Counted from the stretch's first letter, positions 1 through 5,057 are shown. The stretch: 5,057 nt of DNA from Planctomycetota bacterium (GCA_024274855.1 JAJSAJ010000279.1:1-5057); one strand, 5' to 3'. The notes: generated from the sequence alone by a model not told the origin. Numbers and translations are program-made.

Positions 1-10
1 CCCCTCACAC

Positions 11-39
11 CGGACATTGCACACGGGCTGTGATACAAT
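11..39 (+). promoter_or_regulatory. Candidate sigma-70-like promoter with extended -10, upstream of the aminotransferase gene
   Basis: CGGACA at 11-16 matches 4 of 6 bases of the -35 consensus. After a 17-nt spacer, TACAAT at 34-39 matches 5 of 6 of the -10 consensus. TG at 31-32 lies one base before the -10, giving an extended -10 (TGnTACAAT). Transcription would start near 46, leaving a leader of about 50 nt before the ATG at 98. This is pattern matching only; promoter consensus in this presumed phylum is less well known. Confidence 0.4.
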
Positions 40-82
40 ACGGCGAAGGGACGTATGGATAGCTTTTCTTTTCAGTCAACTT

Positions 83-89
83 GAAAGGA
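83..89 (+). promoter_or_regulatory. Ribosome binding site that fixes the aminotransferase start
   Basis: GAAAGGA ends 8 nt before the ATG at 98. It favours that ATG over the upstream in-frame ATG at 17, whose extra 27 residues would push the twin-arginine motif far from the N-terminus. Confidence 0.65.
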
Positions 90-97
90 CAGTCCGA

Positions 98-1459
98 ATG
101 AATAAGCCGATCAAAAACCGTCGCCAATTCCTCGCAACTGTCGGCGCTGCGGGTGCCGCCTCAATGCTCGCCGGTTCTGCTGAGACTGTTGCGAGTCCGG
201 CCGACGGCAAGGAAAAGCTTGCTATTAACGGAGGAACACCGGTACGGAAGTCCCAACTTCACTATCGGCCCTACGGACCTCAGTTCTACGACGACGCGGA
301 AAAGAAGGAACTGATCGACGTCCTGGAATCGAAAGCCCCTTTCCGCTGGCGGGGACCAGGATCCAAAGTCCTACAGTTCGAGAAAGCATACGCGGCCCAT
401 ATCGGAGTCAAGAACGCCCTTGGAGTGACCTCGGGGACAACGGCTCTCTATACCGCCTTGGCGGCTCTTGAAATCGGGCCTGGCGACGAGGTCATCCTTC
501 CTGCTTGGACTTGGTACGCCGACTACGATGCCATCATTCTTTGCGGCGCCCTGCCGGTCTTCGTGGAAATCGACGGGTCGCTCGACATTGACCCGGCAGA
601 GATCGAGGCCAAGATTACTCCTCGGACAAAAGCGATCATCGCCGTTCACCTTCAGGGGTGCCCGGCCGATATGGACCCAATCATGGAAATCGCACGCAAA
701 CACAAGCTCCGCGTGCTGGAAGATTGCGCCCAGTGTCTGGGGGGACGATACAAGGGCAAGTACGTGGGGACGATCGGTGACATCGGCATCAACAGCTTCC
801 AGCTAAGCAAGAGCATCACCTCGGGTGAGGGCGGTGCCGTGATCAGCAACGATCCGGAACTCTTTGAGCGAGCGATTCGCTTCCACGACGTCGGCGTCAT
901 CCGTTCGCCCTACAAAGAGTCGCTTCACGGCGGCATAATGGCGGCCTTTGCTTCGTGTAACTTCCGCATGAATGAGTTCACCGGCGCGGTATTGAAGGGA
1001 CAATTGCTGAAGCTCGAGCGAATTTGCGGCGGTCTTCGGAAAAATGCCAAGAAGGTACGCGAAGGCATCGCCGATTTGCCGGACCTCAAAATGCGCAAGA
1101 CGCCGGACGTGGCTGGCGATTTGGGCGTAACGATCTTCATTGACCACGGGACCAGAAAACGGCGAGATCAGTTCCTGCGCGCATTGCGAGCCGAAGGAAT
1201 CGCGGCCTCGGGACCGGGCGGCTCCGCTATTCTTCCGACGAATCAACGGATCGAAAAGAAGGTCACCATTCATCCCGAGTGGCCTTCGTTCAACAGCCCC
1301 GAAGGCAAGGCGATGACCTACGGGATCGAGTGCTGCGCACGCACGACCGACATCCTGGGGCGGACTGGCGGGGTCGTCATGGATCCCAATTTCACCGATG
1401 ACGACACGGACGATATCATCGCTGCCATCCGCAAGGTTTACCTGGCGATGCGCACGTAA
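98..1459 (+). CDS. Tat-exported DegT/DnrJ/EryC1/StrS family PLP-dependent aminotransferase
   Basis: A 453-residue protein of the fold-type I aminotransferase family that usually makes amino sugars or AHBA-like compounds; the substrate here cannot be read from sequence. The N-terminus has a twin-arginine signal (NRRQFL at 7-12, then an Ala/Gly-rich hydrophobic stretch to about residue 28), which predicts folded export by Tat. The catalytic domain shows TSGTTAL (111-117, phosphate-binding region), LPAWTW (134-139), HLQG (184-187), EDCAQ (208-212, with Asp209 facing the pyridine nitrogen) and SFQLSKSITSGEGG (233-246), where Lys238 is the expected Schiff-base lysine. Length is normal for the family plus a signal peptide. 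The start at 98 is chosen from its ribosome binding site and the position of the Tat motif. It converges on the SGNH hydrolase gene, so it is probably transcribed alone from the promoter at 11-39. Family assignment is firm; export and substrate are inferred. Confidence 0.93.
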   Translation: MNKPIKNRRQFLATVGAAGAASMLAGSAETVASPADGKEKLAINGGTPVRKSQLHYRPYGPQFYDDAEKKELIDVLESKAPFRWRGPGSKVLQFEKAYAAHIGVKNALGVTSGTTALYTALAALEIGPGDEVILPAWTWYADYDAIILCGALPVFVEIDGSLDIDPAEIEAKITPRTKAIIAVHLQGCPADMDPIMEIARKHKLRVLEDCAQCLGGRYKGKYVGTIGDIGINSFQLSKSITSGEGGAVISNDPELFERAIRFHDVGVIRSPYKESLHGGIMAAFASCNFRMNEFTGAVLKGQLLKLERICGGLRKNAKKVREGIADLPDLKMRKTPDVAGDLGVTIFIDHGTRKRRDQFLRALRAEGIAASGPGGSAILPTNQRIEKKVTIHPEWPSFNSPEGKAMTYGIECCARTTDILGRTGGVVMDPNFTDDDTDDIIAAIRKVYLAMRT

Positions 1460-1479
1460 TAAAACCAGGCGCCGCGACC

Positions 1480-1494
1480 GACTCCAATTGAGTC
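1480..1494. terminator. Small stem-loop between convergent genes, possible bidirectional terminator
   Basis: GACTC (1480-1484) and GAGTC (1490-1494) form a 5-bp stem with loop CAATT inside the 37-bp gap between the two convergent stop codons. There is no T-tract on either side, so it is a weak candidate supported mainly by position. Confidence 0.25.
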
Positions 1495-1496
1495 CC

Positions 1497-2348
1497 CTAT
1501 TGGGTCCGACTGCGTTGTCGAATGATCGGCGCGAGAACCTTCGCCGTCTCGTCAGCAATTACGCGATAGCCGGCAAGATTCGGATGGCGGTCGCTGAACC
1601 AGCCTGGAAGGTTGCCGAAGTGGGCATCGAGCCGGTTATCGAGGACTTCGACGGTTGGGGCACGACCTCTTGCCTGGCTTACGTAGGGTTTGGCAACCTC
1701 GCGAAGCTTCTCGGGAATCTTCGCCAGCGGGAAACGGCGGTAGTTGAGCATGTTCGGGCCCTTGTCCTGCTCGGCTGCATAGCGAGGATAGATGTCGCAA
1801 CAGATCAGTTTCTCCTCGGTAGCGACCCGGCGAACGTGGTCATTGAGACGTTTGGACCGAGGTGCATTGGCTTTGAGATCGGCACCCCAGGGAATATTGG
1901 TCGTTGGGATGAGCATGGCGTCGGGATGGTCCTTCCGAAGGCGGGCGATCAGTTCGCGGTAGTCCGTCGGAAACGCGATATCAAATTCCTTGATCTTCGC
2001 AACATCGTTCAGACCGTAGCGGATGAAGATGTAGTCGAGCCCGGGCAACTTCGCCACCATCTTGTCGTAACGGCCGGAATCCAGCAGGCGGCGGATGAAC
2101 TCGCCACTCACTCCAAGGTTGATGACATTGGTCGGTGGCAGGTCCCCTTCCGCGGCGAGCAGGATGCGGATAACATCCTCGAATTGCGGCTCATTCGGCG
2201 CCAGCTTGCGAGGAATGCTCGCCTCGGTGCTGCTGTCGCCGAGTAACAAGATTTGGATTTTACCCTCGTACTCGGCATGCGACCTGCTTGGTACCGAAAG
2301 GGTCAACACCAAAAGGAACAGTGTGGTGATCATATGCTTGGTACTCAT
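1497..2348 (-). CDS. Secreted SGNH/GDSL-type hydrolase (esterase-like)
   Basis: A 283-residue protein starting at the ATG at 2348, which has a strong GAGGG ribosome binding site; the frame runs 41 codons further upstream but without a good start. Residues 1-25 are a signal peptide (hydrophobic core 6-19, cleavage after SHA at 23-25). The SGNH blocks follow in order: LLLGDSS (34-40) with nucleophile Ser39, NLGVSG (77-82) with the block II glycine, RYGLND (110-115) with Asn114, and DRHPNLAGY (253-261) with His255. The block V aspartate lies two residues before the histidine, not the usual three. The family removes acyl or acetyl groups from sugars or lipids; the substrate is unknown. It lies 85 nt downstream of the hydrolase gene at 2434-3303 on the same strand and may share its transcript. 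The long open frame opposite it on the plus strand is a shadow. Confidence 0.9.
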   Translation of the reverse strand: MSTKHMITTLFLLVLTLSVPSRSHAEYEGKIQILLLGDSSTEASIPRKLAPNEPQFEDVIRILLAAEGDLPPTNVINLGVSGEFIRRLLDSGRYDKMVAKLPGLDYIFIRYGLNDVAKIKEFDIAFPTDYRELIARLRKDHPDAMLIPTTNIPWGADLKANAPRSKRLNDHVRRVATEEKLICCDIYPRYAAEQDKGPNMLNYRRFPLAKIPEKLREVAKPYVSQARGRAPTVEVLDNRLDAHFGNLPGWFSDRHPNLAGYRVIADETAKVLAPIIRQRSRTQ

Positions 2349-2353
2349 TAGAT

Positions 2354-2358
2354 CCCTC
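2354..2358 (-). promoter_or_regulatory. Ribosome binding site for the SGNH hydrolase
   Basis: On the minus strand GAGGG sits 5 nt before the ATG at 2348-2346. It decides the start: the next residues form a clean signal peptide, while the possible upstream extension to 2471 would overlap the preceding gene and bury the signal. Confidence 0.65.
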
Positions 2359-2433
2359 GATTCGTTGGTATAGCGTGCGACACAATTGATTTCAGTTGTC
2401 CTTCCCCAAAACTCACGTTGCGCGGCAGAACTG

Positions 2434-3303
2434 TCAGTGCATTGGCCGCAACGGGAGTCGCTTCCACGCACGTCCGATTTGACGTAGGTGTTGCAAATGA
2501 TCCTCGCCCTGCTTGCCTTCGTAGCCGAGTACGGTGAAGCAACCTTTCGATGCGCGATTGACTTGCCGCGGCAATGGCGAATCCGCGTGTTGCACTTCGT
2601 GGCGGTCGATGTTCAGGGCGTCCAGAAGATAGTCGGCTGTCTCCACAGTGCTTGCATAAGATGTTTCAAGATACGAGTGAGTGATGAGAAATGTCTTCTT
2701 GTTCTCTGTCGCCAGGCGGGCGAAACGCAGGAAGTCATTCATCTGGCGTTGGTTGACTCGCCGCTCGGACCCGTCCGTCACCACGCCGGCATAGATCGAG
2801 TCGGCTGCCAGCAGGCCGTCGATTCGACTGAAATGCGAGGGGGTTTTCAAAATCTCGCGTACGGCGCCATACCCGGCGCTAAAGGACGAGACACACATTC
2901 GGCCCAACTTTGTTTGCTTATCCGCCTTTCCCCGCTTGCGAAGCTGTGACATGGCTCGATCCAGCAACCCTTGAAACCGATCCGCGTTCTGAAATGGCGT
3001 TGCATACGCCGACGACAGACCGTTGAAGTTGACAAGACACAAAACAGCGTCGATGTGAGCGTCGTTAAACTGCTTCGTAACAACCGATGCGGCACCATGA
3101 AAGTGAACCAGCAAGTCAACCGATGACTCGACAGGCCCTTCACGAGAGATGACGACCATTTTGCCACCAGCCCACGACAAGGCATCGCCGGAAATGAGTG
3201 ACCCTTCGGGCCCCCGGGCACTTGCCAGATTGTCGGGCTTGCACGTGACTATTTGAATGCCGACCAAGCAAACGGCGATCCGTGCCAAGCGGAAATCGGT
3301 CAT
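2434..3303 (-). CDS. Putative secreted alpha/beta-hydrolase-fold protein
   Basis: A 289-residue protein I cannot name. Residues 1-29 look like an export signal (short basic start, hydrophobic stretch 9-20, possible cleavage after ASA at 27-29); a lipobox around Cys21 is poor because Thr precedes it. The body has alpha/beta-hydrolase marks: a beta strand ending in HFHG (67-70, oxyanion-hole type), a nucleophile elbow SFSAGYG (140-146) with Ser142 as likely nucleophile, ADS (167-169) with Asp168 as candidate acid, and GEDHLQHL (266-273) with His269 as candidate base. That is a complete triad in canonical order, but only His269 and Ser142 are convincing. The start codon at 3303-3301 has a GGAAG-like ribosome site about 9 nt upstream. 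The SGNH gene follows after 85 nt on the same strand, suggesting a two-gene hydrolase transcript. Enzyme class is inferred; the substrate is unknown. Confidence 0.8.
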   Translation of the reverse strand: MTDFRLARIAVCLVGIQIVTCKPDNLASARGPEGSLISGDALSWAGGKMVVISREGPVESSVDLLVHFHGAASVVTKQFNDAHIDAVLCLVNFNGLSSAYATPFQNADRFQGLLDRAMSQLRKRGKADKQTKLGRMCVSSFSAGYGAVREILKTPSHFSRIDGLLAADSIYAGVVTDGSERRVNQRQMNDFLRFARLATENKKTFLITHSYLETSYASTVETADYLLDALNIDRHEVQHADSPLPRQVNRASKGCFTVLGYEGKQGEDHLQHLRQIGRAWKRLPLRPMH

Positions 3304-3361
3304 AGTCCAGATCTTCCGTGTGAAAGCTCTGTTCGGATCAACAAACCTGACTCTTATGATA

Positions 3362-3398
3362 CCATTACTTCGTGCAAAGAACCAAAAAGCCGTAATGG
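3362..3398. promoter_or_regulatory. Inverted repeat in the leader of the hydrolase pair, possible operator
   Basis: CCATTAC (3362-3368) and GTAATGG (3392-3398) form a perfect 7-bp inverted repeat with a 23-nt spacer, 59-95 bp upstream of the hydrolase ATG at 3303. On the minus strand a TATCAT (-10-like, 5 of 6) lies beside the proximal arm, at about 3357-3362, with only a weak TTGGTT -35 at 18 nt. The arrangement fits a regulator site overlapping a promoter, but could be chance. Confidence 0.25.
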
Positions 3399-3417
3399 CA
3401 ACCCGGACGAGCCGGAA

Positions 3418-3425
3418 CCATTAAC
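3418..3425 (+). repeat. Left copy of 8-bp direct repeat CCATTAAC (candidate target-site duplication)
   Basis: CCATTAAC is repeated exactly at 3678-3685. The two copies directly abut the matching inverted termini of the element between them, as expected for a target-site duplication. Confidence 0.65.
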
Positions 3426-3486
3426 GTAGTTGTTCACGGGGTTTTCGTCTGCCATCGCGTTAGCACCGGAGCGTTTCCCGATTTAT

Positions 3487-3521
3487 CATTAGTCATTTGA
3501 CATTAGTCATTTATCATTGAA
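3487..3521 (+). repeat. Left heptamer array: five 7-bp units beginning CATT
   Basis: Units CATTAGT, CATTTGA, CATTAGT, CATTTAT and CATTGAA begin at 3487, 3494, 3501, 3508 and 3515, an exact 7-bp period. Bases 1-4 are invariant and bases 5-7 vary. The array is far more AT-rich than the surrounding DNA. Confidence 0.85.
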
Positions 3522-3551
3522 AGAGGCAGCGTTGCGGGGTCATACTCTTTC
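3519..3551. repeat. Central stem-loop of the element
   Basis: GAAAGAG (3519-3525) and CTCTTTC (3545-3551) are perfectly complementary with a 19-nt GC-rich loop. They sit between the two heptamer arrays and mark the approximate symmetry centre of the element. Confidence 0.6.
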
Positions 3552-3591
3552 CACTGAAAAATGATAAGTGATAAATGAAAAATGAAAAATG
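3550..3591 (-). repeat. Right heptamer array, opposite orientation: six 7-bp units
   Basis: Read on the minus strand from 3591, the units are CATTTTT, CATTTTT, CATTTAT, CACTTAT, CATTTTT and CAGTGGA, again at an exact 7-bp period. The two units CACTTAT and CAGTGGA depart from CATT, suggesting decay. The array mirrors the one at 3487-3521. Confidence 0.8.
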
Positions 3592-3616
3592 CCAACCGCC
3601 CCTCCACGCACTCTCG

Positions 3617-3630
3617 CCGTGAACGGTTAC
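3617..3630 (-). repeat. Internal third copy of the element terminus
   Basis: On the plus strand CCGTGAACGGTTAC differs at one of 14 positions from the right terminus CCGTGAACGGGTAC at 3664-3677. Both copies contain the hairpin-forming palindrome CCG-TGAA-CGG. It may be an older end or a second protein-binding site. Confidence 0.6.
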
Positions 3631-3677
3631 AATCGCTAAAATAATGCTCCATCAATTTTTAACCCGTGAACGGGTAC

Positions 3678-3685
3678 CCATTAAC
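3678..3685 (+). repeat. Right copy of 8-bp direct repeat CCATTAAC
   Basis: Exact match to 3418-3425, directly outside the right terminus of the element. Confidence 0.65.
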
Positions 3686-3701
3686 AAGTGCACTGCAGAA
3701 G

Positions 3702-3727
3702 CCGCCTGCTTCAGCTGGCGGAGTTTT
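3702..3727 (+). terminator. Terminator-like hairpin with short T run
   Basis: CCGCCTGC and GCTGGCGG pair as an 8-bp stem with one T-T mismatch around a TTCA loop (3702-3721), followed by AG and TTTT (3724-3727). The form suits a plus-strand intrinsic terminator, but no plus-strand gene ends here, so its role is unclear. Confidence 0.25.
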
Positions 3728-3747
3728 CCCGCGGTGAACATGAAAAT

Positions 3748-3760
3748 CCAGACACTCTGG
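3748..3760 (-). terminator. Weak minus-strand hairpin downstream of the GH5 remnant
   Basis: CCAGA and TCTGG form a 5-bp stem with a 3-nt loop. On the minus strand it is followed by ATTTTC. It lies about 210 nt past the GH5 stop codon and could end that transcript, but it is short and may be chance. Confidence 0.18.
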
Positions 3761-3970
3761 CTTTGGGCTTTTTTGAGCCGCAGTTGACGGCGAGCGGCGT
3801 TTTTTTCGGACGGTGCGGGGATTGGATCGGCGGGCTGAAAGATGGCGGGCCGGTGACGAGGCGCGCTGTCAGGTGGATGCGGCTGCTTCTGGGTTGCTCA
3901 GGAGCGAGCGCCGTGCGATGAGCGCACGTGAAGCCCCAGCGACGGGCAATATCTTTTCGGAAGCATGCTG

Positions 3971-4621
3971 CTATGCCCCCTTTTTCTTCTTGTTGCGCGC
4001 GAACCAACTCAGCAACAGCTTCTTGCGATCCGTCGGCTCCTTGGTCGGACGGTGGTTCTTGGGATCGCTGTCATATTCGACGCTCCAACCGTCCCATTCG
4101 CGATAGGCATGATAGGTCCAGTCCCAACCGTACTCTTCAAACAATTCGATGCAATCTCGTAAATAGTCCACCGCGCCAGGTGCCCAACGAATGGCGCTGA
4201 ATTCACCCACATAGATGTGGACATTGTACGCAAGTTGAAACTCTCTGACCGGCGCCAGCACCTTGCGAAGCTGGGCCTTATCCCATCGGACACCACCGAT
4301 CTTGCCGGGATAGGTAACGCCCATCGCCTTGTTGTGGACACCCTGGTGCGTGAATTTGCTCGGCACATACATATGCACTTGGTAAACGATGTTCGTCACA
4401 TCGACCGGCTCAAGTTCACGGAAACCGGCGGCCGAGTCCCAAGCAGAGGCCTCGATGAATATCGGTACATCCGGGTCGATGGCGCGGATCGCTTTGGCAG
4501 CTCGCACTTGAGTACCCAGGTAGTTCGCGACGCCAAGCGGCGAGGGCTTGTTCTGTACGGGCTCGTTCACCAAATCGTAACCCCACACGACCGATTCTCC
4601 CCGGAAGGGCCCGTGTGCCAA
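3971..4621 (-). pseudogene. 5'-truncated glycoside hydrolase family 5 (cellulase-like) remnant
   Basis: The remaining 216 codons match the C-terminal part of a GH5 (beta/alpha)8-barrel enzyme, a family cleaving beta-linked glucans or mannans. Numbering from the TTG at 4621, YDLVNEP (15-21) carries the acid/base Glu20, QVHMY (81-85) the conserved His83/Tyr85, VGEFSA (138-143) the nucleophile Glu140, and the Trp/Tyr-rich segment 166-182 lines the cleft. The C-terminal end looks natural (basic tail, TAG stop). Missing are the first three or so barrel strands and any signal peptide; family members usually have over 300 residues. Upstream in frame, TGA occurs at 4657-4655, and only about 70 bp separate the homologous part (from about 4612) from the neighbouring stop codon, so the 5' half is absent rather than frameshifted. 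The TTG start falls inside a palindrome and lacks a good ribosome site. Most likely a dead fragment; a barrel lacking these strands should not fold. Confidence 0.75.
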
Positions 4622-4672
4622 GCTCGCCTGCGCGCTAGTCCGGCCAAGGGCCGGTCACGGCGAGCTTGACAC
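4613..4672. repeat. Nested palindrome (REP-like) between the GH5 remnant and the superoxide reductase gene
   Basis: Outer arms GTGT (4613-4616) and ACAC (4669-4672), then CAAGCTCGCC (4619-4628) and GGCGAGCTTG (4659-4668), form a 14-bp stem with a 2-nt bulge. Inside is a second stem, CCGGCC (4640-4645) and GGCCGG (4649-4654), with loop AAG. The structure starts 13 bp after the reductase stop codon and ends where GH5 homology begins. It could end reductase transcription, although no T-tract follows, or be a dispersed palindromic repeat that took part in the truncation. Confidence 0.65.
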
Positions 4673-4685
4673 CTAGGCGGCAGAG

Positions 4686-5057
4686 CTACACTTGGACCTT
4701 TGTTTCCAACAGCCACAAGTCGTGCTTGTTGCAAAACGATGTCACATAGACCGTCTGCGGCTTGTCCATCGGAGGCAATTTGAATTCATACGTTGAAACT
4801 GGCTCGTCCTTCCAGCTGAATGTCTTCGAGCCGAGCACTTCACCGCACTGTGCGACGACCGTATGGCGAACGATATAGTGCGATTCGCTCATACCGTGCT
4901 TTGTCTCGACGCGTACCTTAACGGTGTCCCCATCCCGACTGGTGGTAATACTCGGCAGATGAGAACCTGCCTTGCCTTTCCAGACTCCCTCGTGGGCTTT
5001 GGAATAGATGATGTTCTTCGGCAAGCGTCCGGCTGCACACTCAACATCCGCCGCCAA
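4686..5057 (-). CDS. Superoxide reductase (neelaredoxin/desulfoferrodoxin C-terminal domain type), 5' end outside the window
   Basis: The last 123 codons of a non-haem iron superoxide reductase, which reduces superoxide to peroxide without making oxygen. Numbering from the window edge, the iron ligands are visible: His33 in GSHLP, His54 in TKHGM, His60 in SHYIV, and Cys109 with His112 in the hallmark CNKHDLW (109-115). That is the full His4-Cys centre. No N-terminal Cys4 rubredoxin-like (desulforedoxin) centre is seen in this part. The Glu-Lys pair that normally precedes the first histidine (EKH) is replaced by Gly-Ser. The TTG at the window edge is not taken as a start: the frame is open past the edge, and residues 1-9 look like the end or aftermath of an export signal, as expected for a secreted version. 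Stop TAG at 4688-4686; the palindrome follows. Confidence 0.88.
   Translation of the reverse strand: MAADVECAAGRLPKNIIYSKAHEGVWKGKAGSHLPSITTSRDGDTVKVRVETKHGMSESHYIVRHTVVAQCGEVLGSKTFSWKDEPVSTYEFKLPPMDKPQTVYVTSFCNKHDLWLLETKVQV

Larger units (their letters stand above)
3426..3677. mobile_element. MITE-like non-autonomous element, 252 bp, with short inverted termini
   Basis: The left end reads GTAGTTGTTCACGGGG inward and the right end, on the other strand, reads GTACCCGTTCACGGGT. The first 15 positions match at 12, in the pattern GTA-3 nt-GTTCACGGG at identical spacing. An 8-bp direct repeat CCATTAAC sits exactly outside both ends. No open frame of note lies inside. The interior is two opposing heptamer arrays around a short stem, so the whole unit is roughly two-fold symmetric. 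Any transposase must act in trans. No insertion-sequence family can be named from this sequence. Confidence 0.6.
3686..3970. other. Gene-less stretch between the repeat element and the GH5 remnant
   Basis: No convincing gene. A plus-strand open frame at 3688-3921 (77 codons, GTG start) and overlapping minus-strand frames have no recognisable motif, no ribosome site and Arg/Ser-rich composition typical of chance frames in GC-rich DNA. A short ATG frame at 3740, with a hydrophobic start (MKIQTLWLWAFL), stops after 15 codons. The stretch holds small hairpins (listed separately) and T-tracts at 3770-3774 and 3800-3807. It may be degraded sequence linked to the truncated neighbour. Confidence 0.5.

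Noticed and set aside
803..1558. 251-codon minus-strand open frame
   Set aside because: It is antisense to the aminotransferase, is Arg-rich with no motif, and the opposite strand has unmistakable PLP-site motifs.
1398..2246. 282-codon plus-strand open frame
   Set aside because: It lies opposite the SGNH hydrolase gene, has no recognisable domain and no ribosome site, and overlaps the end of the aminotransferase. It is a shadow of a GC-rich gene.
2349..2471. 41-codon N-terminal extension of the SGNH hydrolase
   Set aside because: It overlaps the end of the preceding gene and would hide the signal peptide; the ATG at 2348 has a strong ribosome site.
3481..3591. CRISPR array
   Set aside because: Repeat units are 7 bp with no unique spacers and run in opposing directions.
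3688..3921. 77-codon plus-strand open frame with GTG start
   Set aside because: No ribosome site, no recognisable domain, and it begins at the edge of the repeat element; likely chance.
4217..4669. 150-codon plus-strand open frame
   Set aside because: It is antisense to the GH5 remnant, which shows clear catalytic motifs.
4613..4672. Integron attC-like recombination site
   Set aside because: The length and imperfect palindrome fit loosely, but the required GTTRRRY/RYYYAAC core sites are absent and there is no integrase or cassette layout.

Overview
The window looks like a chromosomal piece of a Planctomycetota-like bacterium or a close relative in the PVC group. This is inferred from style, not from a marker gene. 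The signs are a Tat-exported DegT-family aminotransferase, secreted SGNH and alpha/beta hydrolases, a GH5 cellulase-like remnant, a neelaredoxin-type superoxide reductase, moderate-to-high GC, and AT-rich heptamer repeats in the intergenic DNA. There are no RNA genes, CRISPR arrays or transposase genes.

Layout. Positions 1-97 hold a plausible extended -10 promoter and a good ribosome binding site. Positions 98-1459 (+) encode a complete Tat-signal DegT/DnrJ/EryC1/StrS-type PLP aminotransferase. It converges, across a 37-bp gap with a small stem-loop, on a minus-strand pair. In transcription order the pair is an alpha/beta-hydrolase-like secreted protein (3303 to 2434) and then an SGNH/GDSL hydrolase with a signal peptide (2348 to 1497). 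They are 85 nt apart and may be one operon. Positions 3304-3425 are the leader region of that pair.

The most interesting part is 3418-3685. It is a 252-bp gene-less element with matching termini (GTAnnnGTTCACGGG), flanked directly by an 8-bp direct repeat (CCATTAAC). Its core is two opposing arrays of strictly 7-bp-periodic CATT heptamers around a GAAAGAG/CTCTTTC stem. It reads as a non-autonomous, MITE-like element. Positions 3686-3970 contain no convincing gene, only small hairpins.

Positions 3971-4621 (-) are the C-terminal two thirds of a GH5 glycoside hydrolase. It keeps both catalytic glutamates but has lost its N-terminal strands. The break falls at a nested palindrome (4613-4672), beyond which lies the 3' end of a superoxide reductase gene (4686 to beyond 5057, minus strand).

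The intact genes do not form an obvious single pathway. The shared theme is export: most products appear to act outside the cytoplasm, and the two hydrolases and the GH5 remnant would suit polysaccharide or ester breakdown. I see no coherent new multi-gene system. The repeat element and the palindrome-associated gene truncation are the best leads.
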